Made by a program: the position numbers and the translations under genes. The notes under the pieces are model-generated. The model saw nothing but the letters and a program-made list of their open reading frames with translations. It was not told where the DNA came from and ran no database searches. From Malurus cyaneus samueli (taxonomy: Eukaryota; Chordata; Aves; Passeriformes; Maluridae), in NCBI GenBank assembly GCA_009741485.1, contig VKON01000114.1, positions 456,521 through 520,520 of the forward strand: DNA of 64,000 nucleotides. The letters are read 5' to 3'. Shown here in pieces: positions 44,590 to 56,900 of this stretch (positions are counted from its first letter, which is position 1; the number at the start of each line of letters is the position of its first letter).

Positions 44590-44970
44590 CGGTGCTGGGT
44601 GCCTGGGGGAATCTGGTCCTTGTAGTGGGCAGTCCTTGGGGTGCCCCTGGTCCTGTGGGCAGAGAGAATAGAGGGTGTCCCTTGTCCAGAGCAGGGCGGG
44701 AGTCCCTAGGGTGCCCTTCTGCAGGGTGGGCTGGGCGAGTCCATGGGGTAGGGGTGCCCCTTCTTCCAGGTAGATTGGGGGTTCGTGGGGTGCCCCTTCT
44801 CCTGGGCAGATTGGAGGTCCCCACAGTGCTCCTTCTTCCAAACAGCCTGGGGGGCGTGGCACGCCCCTTCTTCCAGGTAAGTCGAAGGTCTGTGCGCTGC
44901 CCCCTCTCCGAGGCAGGGTGAGAGTCCGGGGGTGCTCCTTTTCCTGAGGGTCCGTGGGGTGCTCCTTCCC
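44590..44970. repeat. GGGGTGCCCCTTCTTCCAGG-type repeats in the SPTB-PLEKHG3 tail-to-tail space
   Basis: Imperfect units of about 55-65 bases with 'GGTGCCCCTTCTTCCAGG' and 'TGGGCAGATTGGAGGTCC'. They probably lie in the PLEKHG3 3' UTR on the minus strand. No poly(A) hexamer for PLEKHG3 was found with confidence in this interval. Confidence 0.6.
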
Positions 44971-44998
44971 GTGCTGGTGCACGGACACGCTGCCGCCC

Positions 44999-47900
44999 CT
45001 AGCTGGCAGCGTCGAGGCTCTGAAACTTCTGCCGCAGGTCCCTGACGAGGCCGTGGCGCGGCGGCTCGGGGCTACCGGGGGGCTCCGGGCAGCGCCGACG
45101 GTACTCCTCGGACGCCTGGTAGGCTTTGCAGCGCTCCACCACGGCCTTCAGGCAGATCTTCTCCCGCGTGGTGGGCGAGCGGATCTGCACGTAGGCGGGG
45201 GGCTCCGGCAGCCGCTCCAGCACCAGCACCCGCTGCCCGGGGCCCAGGGGAGCCTCGGCGGCCACCCACAGCGCCCCTCGCTGCCGTGCCGCGCCGGCGC
45301 CGGGCTCGGCGTGTCGGAGCCCCCGTTGGCCTCGCGCTGCGGCTCCGGCCGCCGCCGCCGCGCTCCTTCGCGGCCGGACGCCCGCCGCGGCCGGACCCTC
45401 GGGCGCGAGCGCTGCGGCTCACCGGCGGCGGCCGTGGGACCGAAACGGGCGCGGAGCTCCCGCACGTCGGGCCAGGCGAACGGCTGGCGCCCACGGGCTC
45501 GAGGGCTGCGAGAGGCCCGCGGGACGGGGACCGCCGCCATCCCCGTCCCGCGGCGCGGCCGGCGAAGGGACGGGATGGGAGTCCCCATCCTCCTGGCGGC
45601 GGCAGAGGGGGGCGGCGGGTGCCGGCGCGGCGGCTCTTGATGCGGAGGCTGTACTGCCGCGCCAGCTGGTACACCTTGGTGCCCAGCGGAGGGGTGTCAG
45701 CAGCAGCTGCGGGGCGGTCCCGGGCCGACGCCGCGGCACCCGCGTCGTCCTCCTCCAGGATGAGCAGCGGCTCGGGGGGCTGCGCCCCGTTCTCCGGCAG
45801 CACGGCTCCAGTGCTCGGGCGGGCGGGCGGCTCGGGCTCGGCGGGCCGCGGGAGCCCGTTGAGGCGGCACACGGAGCTCCGCACCAGCCCTTTGGGGATG
45901 AAGGAGAGGCTCTCGCGGCGGCGCACCCCAAAACCGGCGTCGTGGTGCTCGGCGTGGCCGTAGTAGTTCTTGATCTTGTCGAGGAGCAGGCGGTCGCGGT
46001 TGGAGAGCAGCGATTCCCGGCGGGCTCTGGCAAAGGGCTCGGGCGAGGGGACGGTGCTGCGGGACCCGCCGGGCTCCCCGGGTTCCAGCGGGGGGCCCCC
46101 GTCCAGGCTGAGGGTGCTGCCGCCGTGGCTGGGGGCGCGTCCCAGGGGCCCCTCCAGCGCCAGGCTGCTCCTTCGGGACAAGCTGCTGCCGCCACCGAAG
46201 CGCTCAGCGATGATGCTGGCCTGGTCCAGCACAGACAGTGGCAGGATGCTGGCGGCTTCTTCCTCCTCCTCCTCCTCCTCCTCCTCCTCCTCGCTGCTCA
46301 GCACCTGCAAATCCTCCGCAGCGCGCTCTGGTTCCCTGTCCCCACTGGGCAGCACCAGGGTCCCCACCAGGGACAGGGATTGGGGAGCCCCCAGGAGGTC
46401 GGGGTGCTCCCCAGCGCTGCCGTTGGGGGGATGGGCGCTGGGACCCTGGGCACCCCCGGGTGAGGGCCGGGGGGGTGCACTGACCTTCTCGCAGCTCCCT
46501 GGGCCCCAGCTGCTCGGCCGCTTCGGTCCCTCCAGCGCCCATGGGTGTCCCCCAGCCTGGGCGAGAGCAAATGTGGGGTGTCATGAGCTCCAAGCAGGAT
46601 AAATCCCAGCCAAGCCATGGTTGGGGAGCCTGCAGGGGCCCTGGGAGCAACATGGGGTGCCCTAGAGTGGCGTGGGATGTCCTGGTAGTGATGCAAGGTG
46701 CCCCAGGAGTGATGTGGGAGTGTCCCAGAAGTTATTTGGGGTGCTCTGGATGTCCTCCCAGGGGTTTGAAGGGCTGGGGTGGGTACCTGCTCCTCCTGGG
46801 GCTCCACCAGCAGATCCCTAGCCCCCAGCAGCTCCTCCTGGCAGTTCTTGCCCAAAGCATCTTCTTCCTCCTCTTCCTCCTCTTCTTCCTCCTCCTCCCG
46901 TTCTTCCTCCACCATGCCCTCAGTGGCCACCCAGGCTCTGGGGTGCTGTGGGGGCTCCCCCACTTCCAGGAGTGCCCCCTCGTTGCCAGTGTTCTGCGCG
47001 GGAGCGAGCGCTGGGCTGAGCACCCCATGCCAGGGCTGGGGGCACCCGGCACCCCAAGCCACCCACACCAGCCATACCTTCAGCCCTGCCAGCCGGGAGA
47101 GAGGAAAGCAGAGATTAGATTAGCGGGGGCAGCACCCCGGAATTTCCCCCACAGCCCCTGGCCCCTCTCCTGCCCGTCGTGTCGCTGCCGTGGCTGTGCC
47201 GGCTCACCTTGCTCACTCGGGTGCCAGAGGTTGTGCTTGGCGGGCTCTGCAGGGAGGGGACGCGACAGTGGCGTCACCTCTGTGTCCCCCAACTTGTTGG
47301 CACCCCGAGCTCCCTGATGCTGGTCGCCATCCACACCCAACTGCCTGCGCCCCCAGTGTCCCTGCAGCCGCTCCAGCAGCGTCTCCGTGTGCTCCTGGTG
47401 CTGGAAGGGCTCTGTGAGGACAGGGACGAGGGTGCCATCAGCAGCCGGTGCCACCCTCCCTGCGGGCATCAGTGCCACTCAGCCAGCTTGGCCCAGGGGA
47501 GGGGTGACAGTGGGGTGGCACGGTGGGAACAAGTGGGACAGCAGGGACACCGGTGACACACGGCTCTCACCAGACTGCCGGCGTCCCTGGAGTGGCTCGG
47601 TGGCAGCGTCACCCAGGGGCTGGCAGGACCAGCTCTTCTTCAGCCGCTCAGGGCTGCAGCGGGGCAGGCGTGGGGGGTCTGTGGGGACAGGGGATGACAC
47701 CAGGGAAAATGCAGGGGACAGAGGAGGGCAGGGAGGGGATGGTAGGGCACCGATGGCACTCACAGAACAGGTCCATCTCCAGTATGGCTTCCTTAGCCTA
47801 GGTGGAGGGAGGATGGAGAGAAATGGGGCACAGGCAGGGTGCAGCTGCCCCCCCACTCGCTGTGCCAGAGGGTCCCTGATGCCACCGAGTGCCCACCCCA

Positions 47901-50900
47901 CCACCATCACCTTCTGGGGGATAGTAGCATGGTGGTTCTCCAAGATGAGCCGCTTGATATGGTGAGTCCACACACGCTTCTCCTCCACGCTCTTGGCCTG
48001 GGACACACAGGAAGGGCGGTGGGGTGGGGCAGGGGGCCCCGGGGTGTCCCTAGGGTGCCCCCCTGCCCCGTGCCCCCGCTACCTGCAGGCTGTGCTGCTG
48101 CTTGCCGTGCTTGTAGTGTGCCAGGCTGAAGCACAATGAGTCCCGCGTGCTCTCGATCAGCATCAGCGAGGAGCACTGTCAGAAGAGACATCAGCATCCC
48201 TGGAACTTCCCACCCCAGAACCCACCGGGGTCCCTGTCACCCACCCTGCTCCTCCATCCCTGCCACCCTCCTGTCCTTGTCCCGTACCGGGATGTGGCTC
48301 TTGTAGACGTAGTGGTCACCGCGGCGCTTGGTGATGAGCAGGGCCTTGTCGAACAGGAAGAGGGCACGGTCGTGGCGCACCCGCTGTGCCCGGAATGTGC
48401 CCTCCAGCACCAGCTCCCCGTAGCTCGTCAGGTCCGGCCCCTTCCAGCCCAGCAGCAGCGACTGGATCTCCTGCACAGACACGGGGATGACAGCGTCAGC
48501 ACCGCTGCCATGGTGCCCATCTCGTGCCATCCCCGTGGGTGTCCCCAGTGCCCCCCCGGTGCCCACCTGCTGGCGGATGGCGTGCTCGTGCTTGCGCTTC
48601 ATGTCATTGATGTACCAGGCCACACAGGTCATGGTGTCGATGGCCTCCAGCACCAGCTCGTAGTCGTCCCCCGACTTGTGCTCGAAGTGCCGGGCGATCT
48701 CCTGGGCACAGGAATGTGCCGTGCCAGGTGCCTGGACTGCTCCAGGNNNNNNNNNNNNNNNNNNNNNNNNNGGAGCGGTTTCGGTGGTTGGTGAGATCCC
48801 CGTGGCATCCGGTGGTGACTGCCGGAAGGGCGAGCTGTTGGCTTGCTGGAGTCTCGACTCTGGAAAGGTGAGTCTCCGCGGGTGGCGGCGGTGACGCGAC
48901 GGCCTCGGTGCGTGGGGGCGGAGGCGCTCGTTCCCCATCCGTCCCATCGGGGCACGTCATCCCCTGGGCCGGATCGGTTGGCCAGCGGGCGATTGTGAGG
49001 ATGAAGTCCGCGCCCAGCTTTTCATTGGGGGGGGGCTGCGACAACGTCTCCCACACACAAGCTTCGGGCACACCCATAGTTTCCTGTCATTACTGGAGAA
49101 TGTGGCAAGGGCGTCAGTTTTTTGGGCATGCGTGGAGGGTCCCGGTGGACCTTCATTTGGTGGGATCACGCCTGGAAGTTATGACCGTGTAAGTTCAATT
49201 ACCAGCATAAGTCCCATTCATTTCAAGTGTAACTCATAGGGGTCTAATTGGTCACTCCATACGATGACCGGCTCGGCATCGGTCCACTCACTGGGGTCCT
49301 CCACCGTGCGTCACGAAACCAGTTTCCATGCACCGGGATTAAGCCTGGGTGAGGCCACTTGGTAACCCGCTGAAGCCTGGCGGGGTGGAGCATCGCCATC
49401 CCCAGGCCCACCAGCCTGATGGCGCATGATCACTGGTGACAGCAAACCGTGTGCCACCAATGGGAGGGGAAGACACTGCATAAGTCCGGCTAGGCGCTCA
49501 TCGCATCGGTGGCGTAGCGGTGGGGCAACCCGGCGGCGTAAACGCGGCCGCTTGCCGTTCAACACAGCTGGCACATCGGAGAACGGGGGTTGACGAGGAG
49601 CCGGTGTCACCACCACGGCCACCGCGGGAGGAGCCAGAGGGAGCCAGCAACGCTGCCTGCCCGCGTCAGCAGCGTCAGCTGTGAGGGCTACCCTTCGGCC
49701 GCAAGCACGACTGGACGGCGCCACCACAAGCGTGCGTCCAAAGCCGGTAAGGTACATAGTGGTGGCAAGTGATGATTGCCCCTCGTGAGGTGGAGGGGCG
49801 GTGGCCAACCGTGTGGTAAACCCGCGGGTGCAACGAGGTGCTGGCGCAGTCCGTGGTAAGCACAGCACGGTAACTAGGTTCTGACCCGGGGAAGAAAGGC
49901 CGAGCAGGCTTAGCCTTCTTCAAGTGACGCCAAGAGGCGCGCGTATGACTGGGGTGCGCGTACTGGATATAGCCCTGTTAGGTGCCACGCGAGGAGAGCC
50001 CTTGAGGCTGTGGCCGCACAGCCCGCTGTGAGGCTGCCATGCGGGCTACAAGAGAAGAAACACGTTACCTTCAAAGCCTCCAGGTGATGGCGCGCGGTAC
50101 CACGCGGGGTGGCACGAGAAGACAAATGGAGCGTAGGGCACACTGGTGTCTGTGCTCTGTCCCACAGGCTCACAGCAACGGCAGGTGAGTTGGCTTGGTA
50201 TCGCATGAGGGCAATCAGATGAGGTGAGGGGGATTGGCCTGGGGCGACACGGAGGGGGAGCAATTTATGAGCAAATGTGTTCGACGTTGGTCAGCACGTG
50301 CAGGATGCGAGGACCATCGCCATGGGGGGTGGCCAGTGGAGACGCGAGGGGGATCACAGGAATGGTTTTGAGAGATGGTTTAGAGAGTTACACAGGTCAT
50401 AGGAGTAGAAGTAAAAGTTATCGAAACTCGTAGGATTTGGATTCTCACGTTGCTAGAGAGAGGATACACAGAGGGTGTAGCTCAGGGGTTAACACGAGGT
50501 GGGTGGATGTCCAGGGAATGTGGGTGTGGCGCAGCAGGTGACTCAACTGGGGCATAAAGATGCGGGTAGTGAAGCAGTTGCGTCCACGCGCGGAGGCGGG
50601 GTGTAAGACAGCTGGAGATGGCTAGGGCAACGTGGTCAGCCAGCTGGCTAGCGTGGTCAATGGAGGGGATCAGGGGATGTGCCAGTGGTGCGATGAGCGT
50701 GGTGGGAGGAGGTGGCACAACGCTTTGGATGTGGTGGCCAGGGAGACTGGAGCAACTGCATCACCCAGGGGCGCATGGCGGTGGCCGGGACGCTGCTGGG
50801 GGGCGAGGACATCCCCCTTCGACACCCACAGCCATGCCCATGCAGGATGAGCTCAGGCCTTGGCGCAGGGGCTGAGCGCAGCATCAACGAGTGCCGGGGC

Positions 50901-53900
50901 AGCGGCGGAAGTGCAGAGCCTCCCTCGTGCCGCGATGCCCCCGGCCCACTCCACGAAGCCCCTCTGCCCCGCAAGGTTGACAGGAGTGAAACGCTTCAGC
51001 TTTTCCCTAAAAAGAATAACCCCCCTGGATGTCGGGGGAAAACGAACACCCCATGTCATGCCAGCGGGGGCCAGGAGTGTGTGGAAGGACCGCGGTGTGG
51101 TGCCCGTGCGCGTGCACGGTATGTGAGGGGGGCACGTGGAGGGGTCACGCGTGGGTGGGAGCGTCCGAGCTGGTGGGAGCCCCCGGCCAGCCCCTCCCGC
51201 TCACAAGAAGCACACTGCGTCCGTGTGCCGCAGGTGTATAATATATATTAATATATATATATCTAGTTGTATTTAATATTATTCATACATTTACACGCTT
51301 CAGGCACGCCCCTCGGCTGTTGGTTGGCGCCACAGGTGCCCCCCAGGCGCGTTGCCACCATGCCACAGTGTCCCCTGCACGCACACGTCCGCACACGTGT
51401 GTCCCGCATGCAGGTGCACGCCCAGGTCCCGGCCCCCTCCGCACGCACGGCACAGGTGTGCGCCCCACAGGTGTGCTATGACCCCCACAGCACCGCACGG
51501 GGGCGCGTGGGTGCCCCCACAAAGCCATAACCCTCCGCAGCACGTGGGTGCAGAGGGGGGACCGCCTGGCCCCCATGGGCACCACCAAAGAGCATCGGCC
51601 CAGGGGGCCCCTCTCCGCACCCCTACCGCGCCCCCCCCAGCCGGAGTGGGGGCCCCCTGCACCCGCAGCCGGGCGAGAGCCCCGGAGGGGGGCGAGCAAC
51701 CAGAGAGGAACTTTGGTTCAGTTTGGGTTTTTTTTCTAATAAAGAGTGTGAAAGCGAGTGGGGTGCGGTGCTGGGTGCCTGGGGGAGTCTGGTCCTTGTA
51801 GTGGGCAGTCCTGGGGTGCCCCTGGTCCTGTGGGCAGAGAGAATAGAGGGTGTCCCTTGTCCTGAGCAGGGCGGGAGTCCTAGGTGCCCTTCTGCAGGGT
51901 GGGCTGGGCGAGTCCATGGTGTAGGGGTGCCCTTCTTCCAGGTAGATGGGGGTTCGTGGGGTGCCCCTTCTCCTGGGCAGAGTGGAGGTCCCCACAGTGC
52001 TCCTTTCTTCAAACAGCCTGGGGGGCGTGGCACGCCCCTTCTTCCAGGTAAGTCGAAGGTCCATGCGTGTCCCCCTCTCCGAGGAGGGTGAGAGTCCGGG
52101 GGTGCTCCTTTCCTGAGGGTCCGTGGGGTGCTCCTTCCCGTCTGGTGACGGACGCTGCCGCCTCCTGGCTGGCAGCGTCGAGGCTCTGAAACTTCTGGCC
52201 GCAGGCCCGACGAGCCGTGGCCGGGCGGCTGGGGCTACGGGGGCTCGGGCAGACGCGACGTGATCCTCGGACGCCGTAGGCTTGCAGGCGTCACGCACGG
52301 CTTTCAGGCAGATCTTCTCTCCATCGCGTGGTGGGCGAGCGGATTCACGTAGGGGGGGCTCCGGCAGCCGGCTCCAGCACAGCCTCCGCACCTCCGGGGC
52401 CAGGGAGCCTCGGTCGGGCCACCACGTTAGCAGCCCCTGCTGTGGCGAGGCGCCGGAGCGCTCGGCGTGCCGGGCCACTGCGTCCCCGGCGCGTGGCGCC
52501 CGGGCTCGGTGGCCGCTGTCGCCTGTCGTCCTTTGCCGCGCTCCGCTTCCCGGCCGGCGCCGGACGCCGCCGCGGCGGGACCCTCGGGCGCCGAGCGCTG
52601 CGGCTCACGGCGGCGGCCGTGGGCACGAAACGGGCCGCGAGCTCCCGCACGTCGGGCCAGGCGAACGCTCGGCGCCCACGGGGCTCGAGGGCTGCGAGAG
52701 GCCCGCGGGGACGGGGACCCCGCCCACCTCCCCGTCCCGCGGCGCGGCCGGCGAAGGCGACGGGATGGGAGTCCCATCCTCCTGCGCGCGGCAGAGGGGG
52801 GCGGCGGGTGCCGGGCCGCGTGCTCTTGATGCGGAGGCTGTACTGCCGCGCCAGCTGGTACACATGGTGCCCAGCGGAGGGGGTGTCAGCAGCAGCTGCG
52901 GGGGCGGTCCCGGGGCCGACGCCGCCGGCACCCCGTCGTCGTCTCCTCCAGGATGAGCAGCGGCTCGGGGGCTGCGCCCGTTCTCCCGGGCACGGCTCCA
53001 GTGCCTCGGCGGCCGGGCGGCCGGCTCGGGCTCTCGCGGGCCGCGGGAGCCCGTTGAGGCGGCACACGGAGCTCCGCACAGCCCTTTGGGGATGAAGGAG
53101 AGGCTCTCGCGGCGGGCACCCCAAAACCGGCGTCGTGGTGCTCGGCGTGGCCGTAGTAGTTCTTGATCTTGTCGAGGAGCAGGCGGTCGCGGTTGGAGAG
53201 CAGCGATTCCCGGCGGGCTCTGGCAAAGGGCTCGGGGCGAGGGGACGGTGCTGCGGGACCCGCCGGGCTCCCCGGTTCCAGCGGGGCGGCCCCGTCCAGG
53301 CTGAGGTGCTGCTGCGCCGTGGCGGGGGCGCGTCCCAGGGGCCCTCCAGCGCCAGGCTGCTCCTTCGGGACAAGCTGCTGCCGCCACCGAAGCGCTCAGC
53401 GATGATGCTGGCCTGGTCCAGCACAGACAGTGGCAGGATGCTGGCGGCTTCTTCCTCTCCTCCTCCTCCTCCTCCCTCCTCCTCCTCCTCCTCGCTGCTC
53501 AGCACCTGCAAATCCTCCGCAGCGCGCTCTGGTTCCCTGTCCCCACTGGGCAGCACCAGGGTCCCCACCAGGACAGGGATTGGGAGCCCCCAGGAGGTCG
53601 GGTGCTCCCCAGCGCTGCCGTTGGGGGGATGGGCGCTGGGACCCTGGGCACCGGGTGAGGGCCGGGGGGGTGCACTGACCTTCTCGCAGCTCCTGGGCCC
53701 CAGCTGCTCGGTCCGCTTCGGTCCCCTCCAGCGCCCATGGGTGTCCCCAGCCTGGGCGAGAGCAAATGTCGGGGTGTCAATGAGCTCCAAGCAGGATAAA
53801 TCCCAGCCAAGCCATGGTTGGGAGCTGCAGGGGCCTGGGAGACAACATGCGGGTGCCCTAGAGTGCGGTGGGATGTCTGGTAGATGATGCAAGGTGCCCC

Positions 53901-56900
53901 AGGAGTGATGTGGGAGTGTCCCAGAAGTTTATTTGGGGTGCTCTGGATGTCCTCCTACAGGGGTTGAAGGGCTGGGGCTGGGTACTCTGCTCCTCCTGGG
54001 GCTCCACCAGCAGATCCCTAGCCCGCAGCTCCTCCTGGACAGTTTCTTGCCCAAAGCATCTTCTTCCTCTCCTCCTCTCTTCCTCCTCCTCCCGTTCTTC
54101 CTCCACCATGGCCCTCAGTGGCCACCCAGGCCTGGGGTGCTGTGGGGGCTCCCACTTCCAGGAGTGCCCCCTCGTTGCCAGTGTTCTGCGCGGGGCGAGC
54201 GCTGGGCTGAGCACCCCATGCCAGGGCTGGGGGCACCACGGCACCCCAAGCCACCACACACCAGCCATACCTTCAGCCCTGCAGCCGGAGAAGAGGAAAG
54301 CAGAAGATTAGATTAGCGGGGGCAGCACCCCGGCATTTCCCCCACACGCCCCTGGCCCTTTCCTGTGCCGTCGTGTCGTGCTGCGTAGTGTGGTCTCTAG
54401 TCGTGCCGCTGTCTCGACCCCCTTGCTCTACTCGGTGTGCCAGAGGTTGTGCTTGGCGGGCTCTGCGGGGAAGGGGACGCGACAGTGGCGTCACCTATCT
54501 GTGTCCCCACACACTTGTTGGCCACCCTCCAGCTCCCTGATGCTGGTCGCTCCCACCCAACTGCTGCGCCCCAGTGTCCCTGCAGCCGCTCTAGCAGCGT
54601 CTCCGTGTGCTCCCTGGTGCTGGAAGGGCTCTGTGAGGACAGGGACGAGGGTGCCATCAGCAGCCGGTGCCCCCTGACACTGGGCGCATCATGGTCATCA
54701 CTCTAGTCTTCTAATATGGGTGAGAGGTGATCTACTCGGGCATCGGCCGGTGCCAGATCATGCCTGGATTAGGCTAGGGAGGAGTGCATGGTTGAGTGGG
54801 AAGCGGTGCAGCAAGATTGGAATGACCTTTTACCTGTTGAGAATAACACGGTATACGGTAGTGGTCCAAGCTCTGGTACGTGTTGACTTTCAACTATATC
54901 CTGATATGCCTTTGAGCCTGTACACTTGGTGTTTAACTGTCTACTTCGTGAATAGTTGACTCATTGGGCATTGGCTGACGGTTGTGTGTTCCAGTGCGTG
55001 AACAGAGCTGCCGACGTCCCTGGAGTGGCTCGGTGGCAGCGTCACCCAGGGGCTGCAGGACCAGCTCTTCTTCAGCGCTCAGGGCTTGCAGCGGGGCAGG
55101 CGTGGGGGGTCTGTGGGGACAGGGGATGACACCGAGGAAAATGCAGGGGACAGAGGAGGGCAGGGAGGGGATGGTAGCACCGATGGCACTCACAGAACAG
55201 GTCCATCTCCAGTATGGCTTCCTTAGCCTAGGTGGAGGGAGGAGAGAGAATGGGGCACAGGCAGGGTGCAGCTGCCCCCCACTCGCTGTGCAGAGGGTCC
55301 TCGTGATGCCACCTAGAGGTGCCCACGCCACACACATCACCTTCTGGGGGATAGTAGCATGGTGGTTCTCCAAGATGAGCCGCTTGATATGGTGAGTCCA
55401 CACACGCTTCTCCTCCACGCTCTTGGCCTGGGACACACAGGAAGGGCGGTGGGGTGGGGCAGGGGGCCCCGGGGTGTCCCTAGGGTGTCCCCCCTGCCCC
55501 GTGCCCCGTACCTGCAGGCTGTGCTGCTGCTTGCCGTGCTTGTAGTGTGCCAGGCTGAAGCACAATGAGTCTCCGCGTGCTCTCGATCAGCATCAGCGAG
55601 GAGCACTGTCAGAAGAGACATCAGCATCCCTGGGAACTTCCCCACCCAGAACCACCGGGGTCCCTGTCACCCACCCTGCTCCTCCATCCCTGCACCCTCC
55701 TGTCCTGTCCGTACCGGGATGGTGGCTCTTGTAGACGTAGTGGTCACCGCGGCGCTTGGTGATGAGCAGGGCTTGTCGAACAGGAAGAGAGGCACGGTCG
55801 TGGCGCACCCGCTGTGCCCGAATGTGCCCTCCAGCACCAGCTCCCCGTAGCTCGTCAGTCCGGCCCCTTCCAGCCCAGCAGCAGCGACTGGATCTCCTGC
55901 ACGAGACACGGGGATGAAAGCGTCAGCACCCGCTGCCATGGTGCCCATCTCGTGCCATCCCCGTGGCATGTCCCCAGTGCCCCCCCGGTGCCCACCTGCT
56001 GGCGGATGGCGTGCTCGTGCTTGCGCTTCATGTCATTGATGTACCAGGCCACACAGGTCATGGTGTCGATGGCCTCCAGCACCAGCTCGTAGTCGTATCC
56101 CCCGACTCCACTTGTGCTCGAATGCCGGGCGTCTCTGGGCACAGGAGATGTGCCGTGCCAGGTGCCTGGACTGCTCCAGCACTCAAATGCATGTCCTGTG
56201 CCACCAGCTGTGCCAGATGCCCGTGGGCTCTCCCTGTGCCACACCAGCCTCTGCCAGGTGCCCGCTCCATGCCATGCCAGACACCAGGCACTCACCTGCA
56301 GCAGCAGGTGATACTTGAGGATCCTCTGGACGGGCTTGAGCAGGTAGGCGCCAAGGGGCAGTGCGTGGCGCAGCTGCTCCTGGCATTCCCGCAGGAACCG
56401 TGCCTGGACCTTGCTCCTCATGCACTCGGTCAGCGCCGCCACCGAGCTGCGGGCGGGGAGGGGGCTCAGACCCCTGCCCGCCCGTGTGCCCCCTGCCCAC
56501 CCACCTGTGCCCCCCACCCACCTGGGGTAGTTGTTGCAGTACTGGGTGTAGATGGCAAATTCCTGGCTCTGCAGGCAAGGGGAAAACAGTGAGAACCAGG
56601 CATGACCACGTGTGTCCCCAGTGCCCCCTGTGCATGCCCTTACCCGGGTGACGAAGCACACGGCCACAGCCACGGGGTCATTGGCGCAGCTCTCCAGATT
56701 TTGCAGGAGGGTGCTGGGGGGCACAGAGGGGACAGGGTGACCCCACAGCCCACACCCCCACATCCACGGGACAGGGTGGCACCCCAGTCCCCACCCAATG
56801 GCACCCGCTCCCCCACCTGCTGAGCTCGTAGATGTCCTCGATGTTCCCAAAGAGCGCGCTGACCTGCTCCGGCCGCAGCACCGGCTCCTCCGTGTCAATG

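Larger units (their letters stand above)
42306..48746. other. Left copy of false duplication 2 (good-quality copy)
   Basis: This segment covers the last SPTB intron end, SPTB exons 32-35, the 3' UTR, and PLEKHG3 from its stop to the DH-domain exon at 48567-48701. It recurs in a very noisy form at about 49110-56180. Reading frames are mostly kept here, so this copy should be used. Confidence 0.9.
49110..56180. other. Right copy of false duplication 2 (very noisy)
   Basis: This is an indel-riddled repeat of about 42306-48746: SPTB PH exons, SPTB 3' UTR and PLEKHG3 C-terminal exons in the same order and orientation. Quality is worst from 49100 to 50700, improves from about 51700, and is nearly clean after 56150, where unique PLEKHG3 sequence begins. 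Frames are broken throughout. Confidence 0.88.

Noticed and set aside
46484..46490. Splice donor GTCAGT at the end of a short PLEKHG3 exon
   Set aside because: The reading frame continues without interruption from 46556 through this site into the conserved block starting at about 46360, so no intron is needed.
47079..47105. Micro-exon GGCTGAAG in PLEKHG3
   Set aside because: Including it would break the phase between 47208-47246 and 46787-46993, which join in frame without it.
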